DNA from: Flavobacteriales bacterium
GTDB lineage: Bacteria; Bacteroidota; Bacteroidia; Flavobacteriales_D; Crocinitomicaceae
NCBI GenBank assembly: GCA_947461185.1
Contig: CANHJY010000155.1
Span: forward strand, 1-5,169
Length of the DNA: 5,169 nt
Direction of reading: 5' to 3'
Numbering within the stretch: the stretch's first letter is position 1; every line of letters begins with the position of its first letter. A program made the position numbers and the translations under genes. The notes beneath the pieces were generated by a model, which saw only the letters and a program-made list of their open reading frames with translations, was not told the origin of the DNA and ran no database searches. This document shows positions 4,934 to 5,169 of this stretch, one piece after another.

Positions 4934-5169
4934 ATGGAAAATTTTAACTCCAAAATAGTACATACAGATTGCAAATTTTTCAAAGGCGATCTTCCATGTA
5001 AGCCAAACAAAGAGAGCGGCTATGAATGTGGGAATTGTTCTGCATACATCCCTATATCCAAACGCATTCTAATTATAAAACTGGGTGCTATTGGAGATGT
5101 GATAAGGACCACTCCCCTGCTAAGAAAACTTAAAAGCGAATATGAAAATTGTCATATAACATGGATAAC
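4934..5169 (+). CDS. Glycosyltransferase family 9 (heptosyltransferase-like), N-terminal part, runs off window
   Basis: The frame is open from ATG 4934 to the window end (78 codons plus 2 bases) and the remainder lies outside. Residues 44-66 contain RILIIKLGAIGDVIRTTP then LLRKL, the hallmark first strand, Gly-rich loop and helix of the GT9 N-terminal Rossmann domain (ADP-heptose:LPS heptosyltransferase family). It is preceded by a ~43-residue cysteine-containing leader, HTDCKFFKGDLPCKP...ECGNC, with C13, C22, C32 and C35, a C-X8-C-X9-C-X2-C spacing that suggests a bound metal. I recall this leader in a subgroup of GT9 proteins; it is absent from E. coli WaaC/WaaF. The enzyme probably adds a sugar to LPS core or another glycan on the cytoplasmic face, consistent with the LPS-export permease just upstream (38-bp gap). 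Exact donor and acceptor unknown. Confidence 0.87.
   Translation, partial: MENFNSKIVHTDCKFFKGDLPCKPNKESGYECGNCSAYIPISKRILIIKLGAIGDVIRTTPLLRKLKSEYENCHITWI

Overview
The window looks like chromosomal DNA from an A+T-rich member of the Bacteroidota (Cytophagales- or Flavobacteriia-like). The grounds are protein families typical of that phylum (a START-like protein next to an LptF/LptG permease, and a GT9 glycosyltransferase with an N-terminal Cys cluster), TTG start codons without clear Shine-Dalgarno sequences, several TAnnTTTG promoter elements, and a tRNA gene that does not encode CCA. No phage gene, transposase, CRISPR array or rRNA is visible.

Left part, + strand: the last ~89 codons of an M3-family oligoendopeptidase (1-272), a 131-bp gap, then two genes overlapping by 13 bp. 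The first (404-928, TTG start) is a GRDP-like 'glycine-rich domain-containing' protein with a conserved His/Trp core. The second (916-1716) is an unassigned soluble-looking protein ending in a 39-residue Ser/Gly/Asp/Cys tail. I judge this pair to be the least understood genes in the window.

Middle, - strand: a small tRNA-Met(CAU) transcription unit. In transcription order it has a good Bacteroidota promoter (-7 element at 2095-2102), a ~170-nt leader holding a dyad, a probable relic of the 5' half of a second tRNA-Met interrupted by a 14-bp near-palindrome, a perfect 9-bp hairpin, the intact tRNA (1847-1920), and a strong intrinsic terminator (1811-1839).

Right part: a - strand membrane methyltransferase of the isoprenylcysteine-carboxyl-methyltransferase-like superfamily (2152-2901) diverges from a + strand run of a START-like protein (2963-3352), an LptF/LptG-family LPS-export permease (3411-4895), and a GT9/heptosyltransferase-family gene cut by the window end (4934-5169). 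Export permease, sugar transferase and a possible lipid-modifying methyltransferase together suggest a cell-envelope/LPS neighbourhood. The role of the methyltransferase is inference. Candidate -7 elements precede both the permease and the glycosyltransferase, so these genes may not form a strict single operon.
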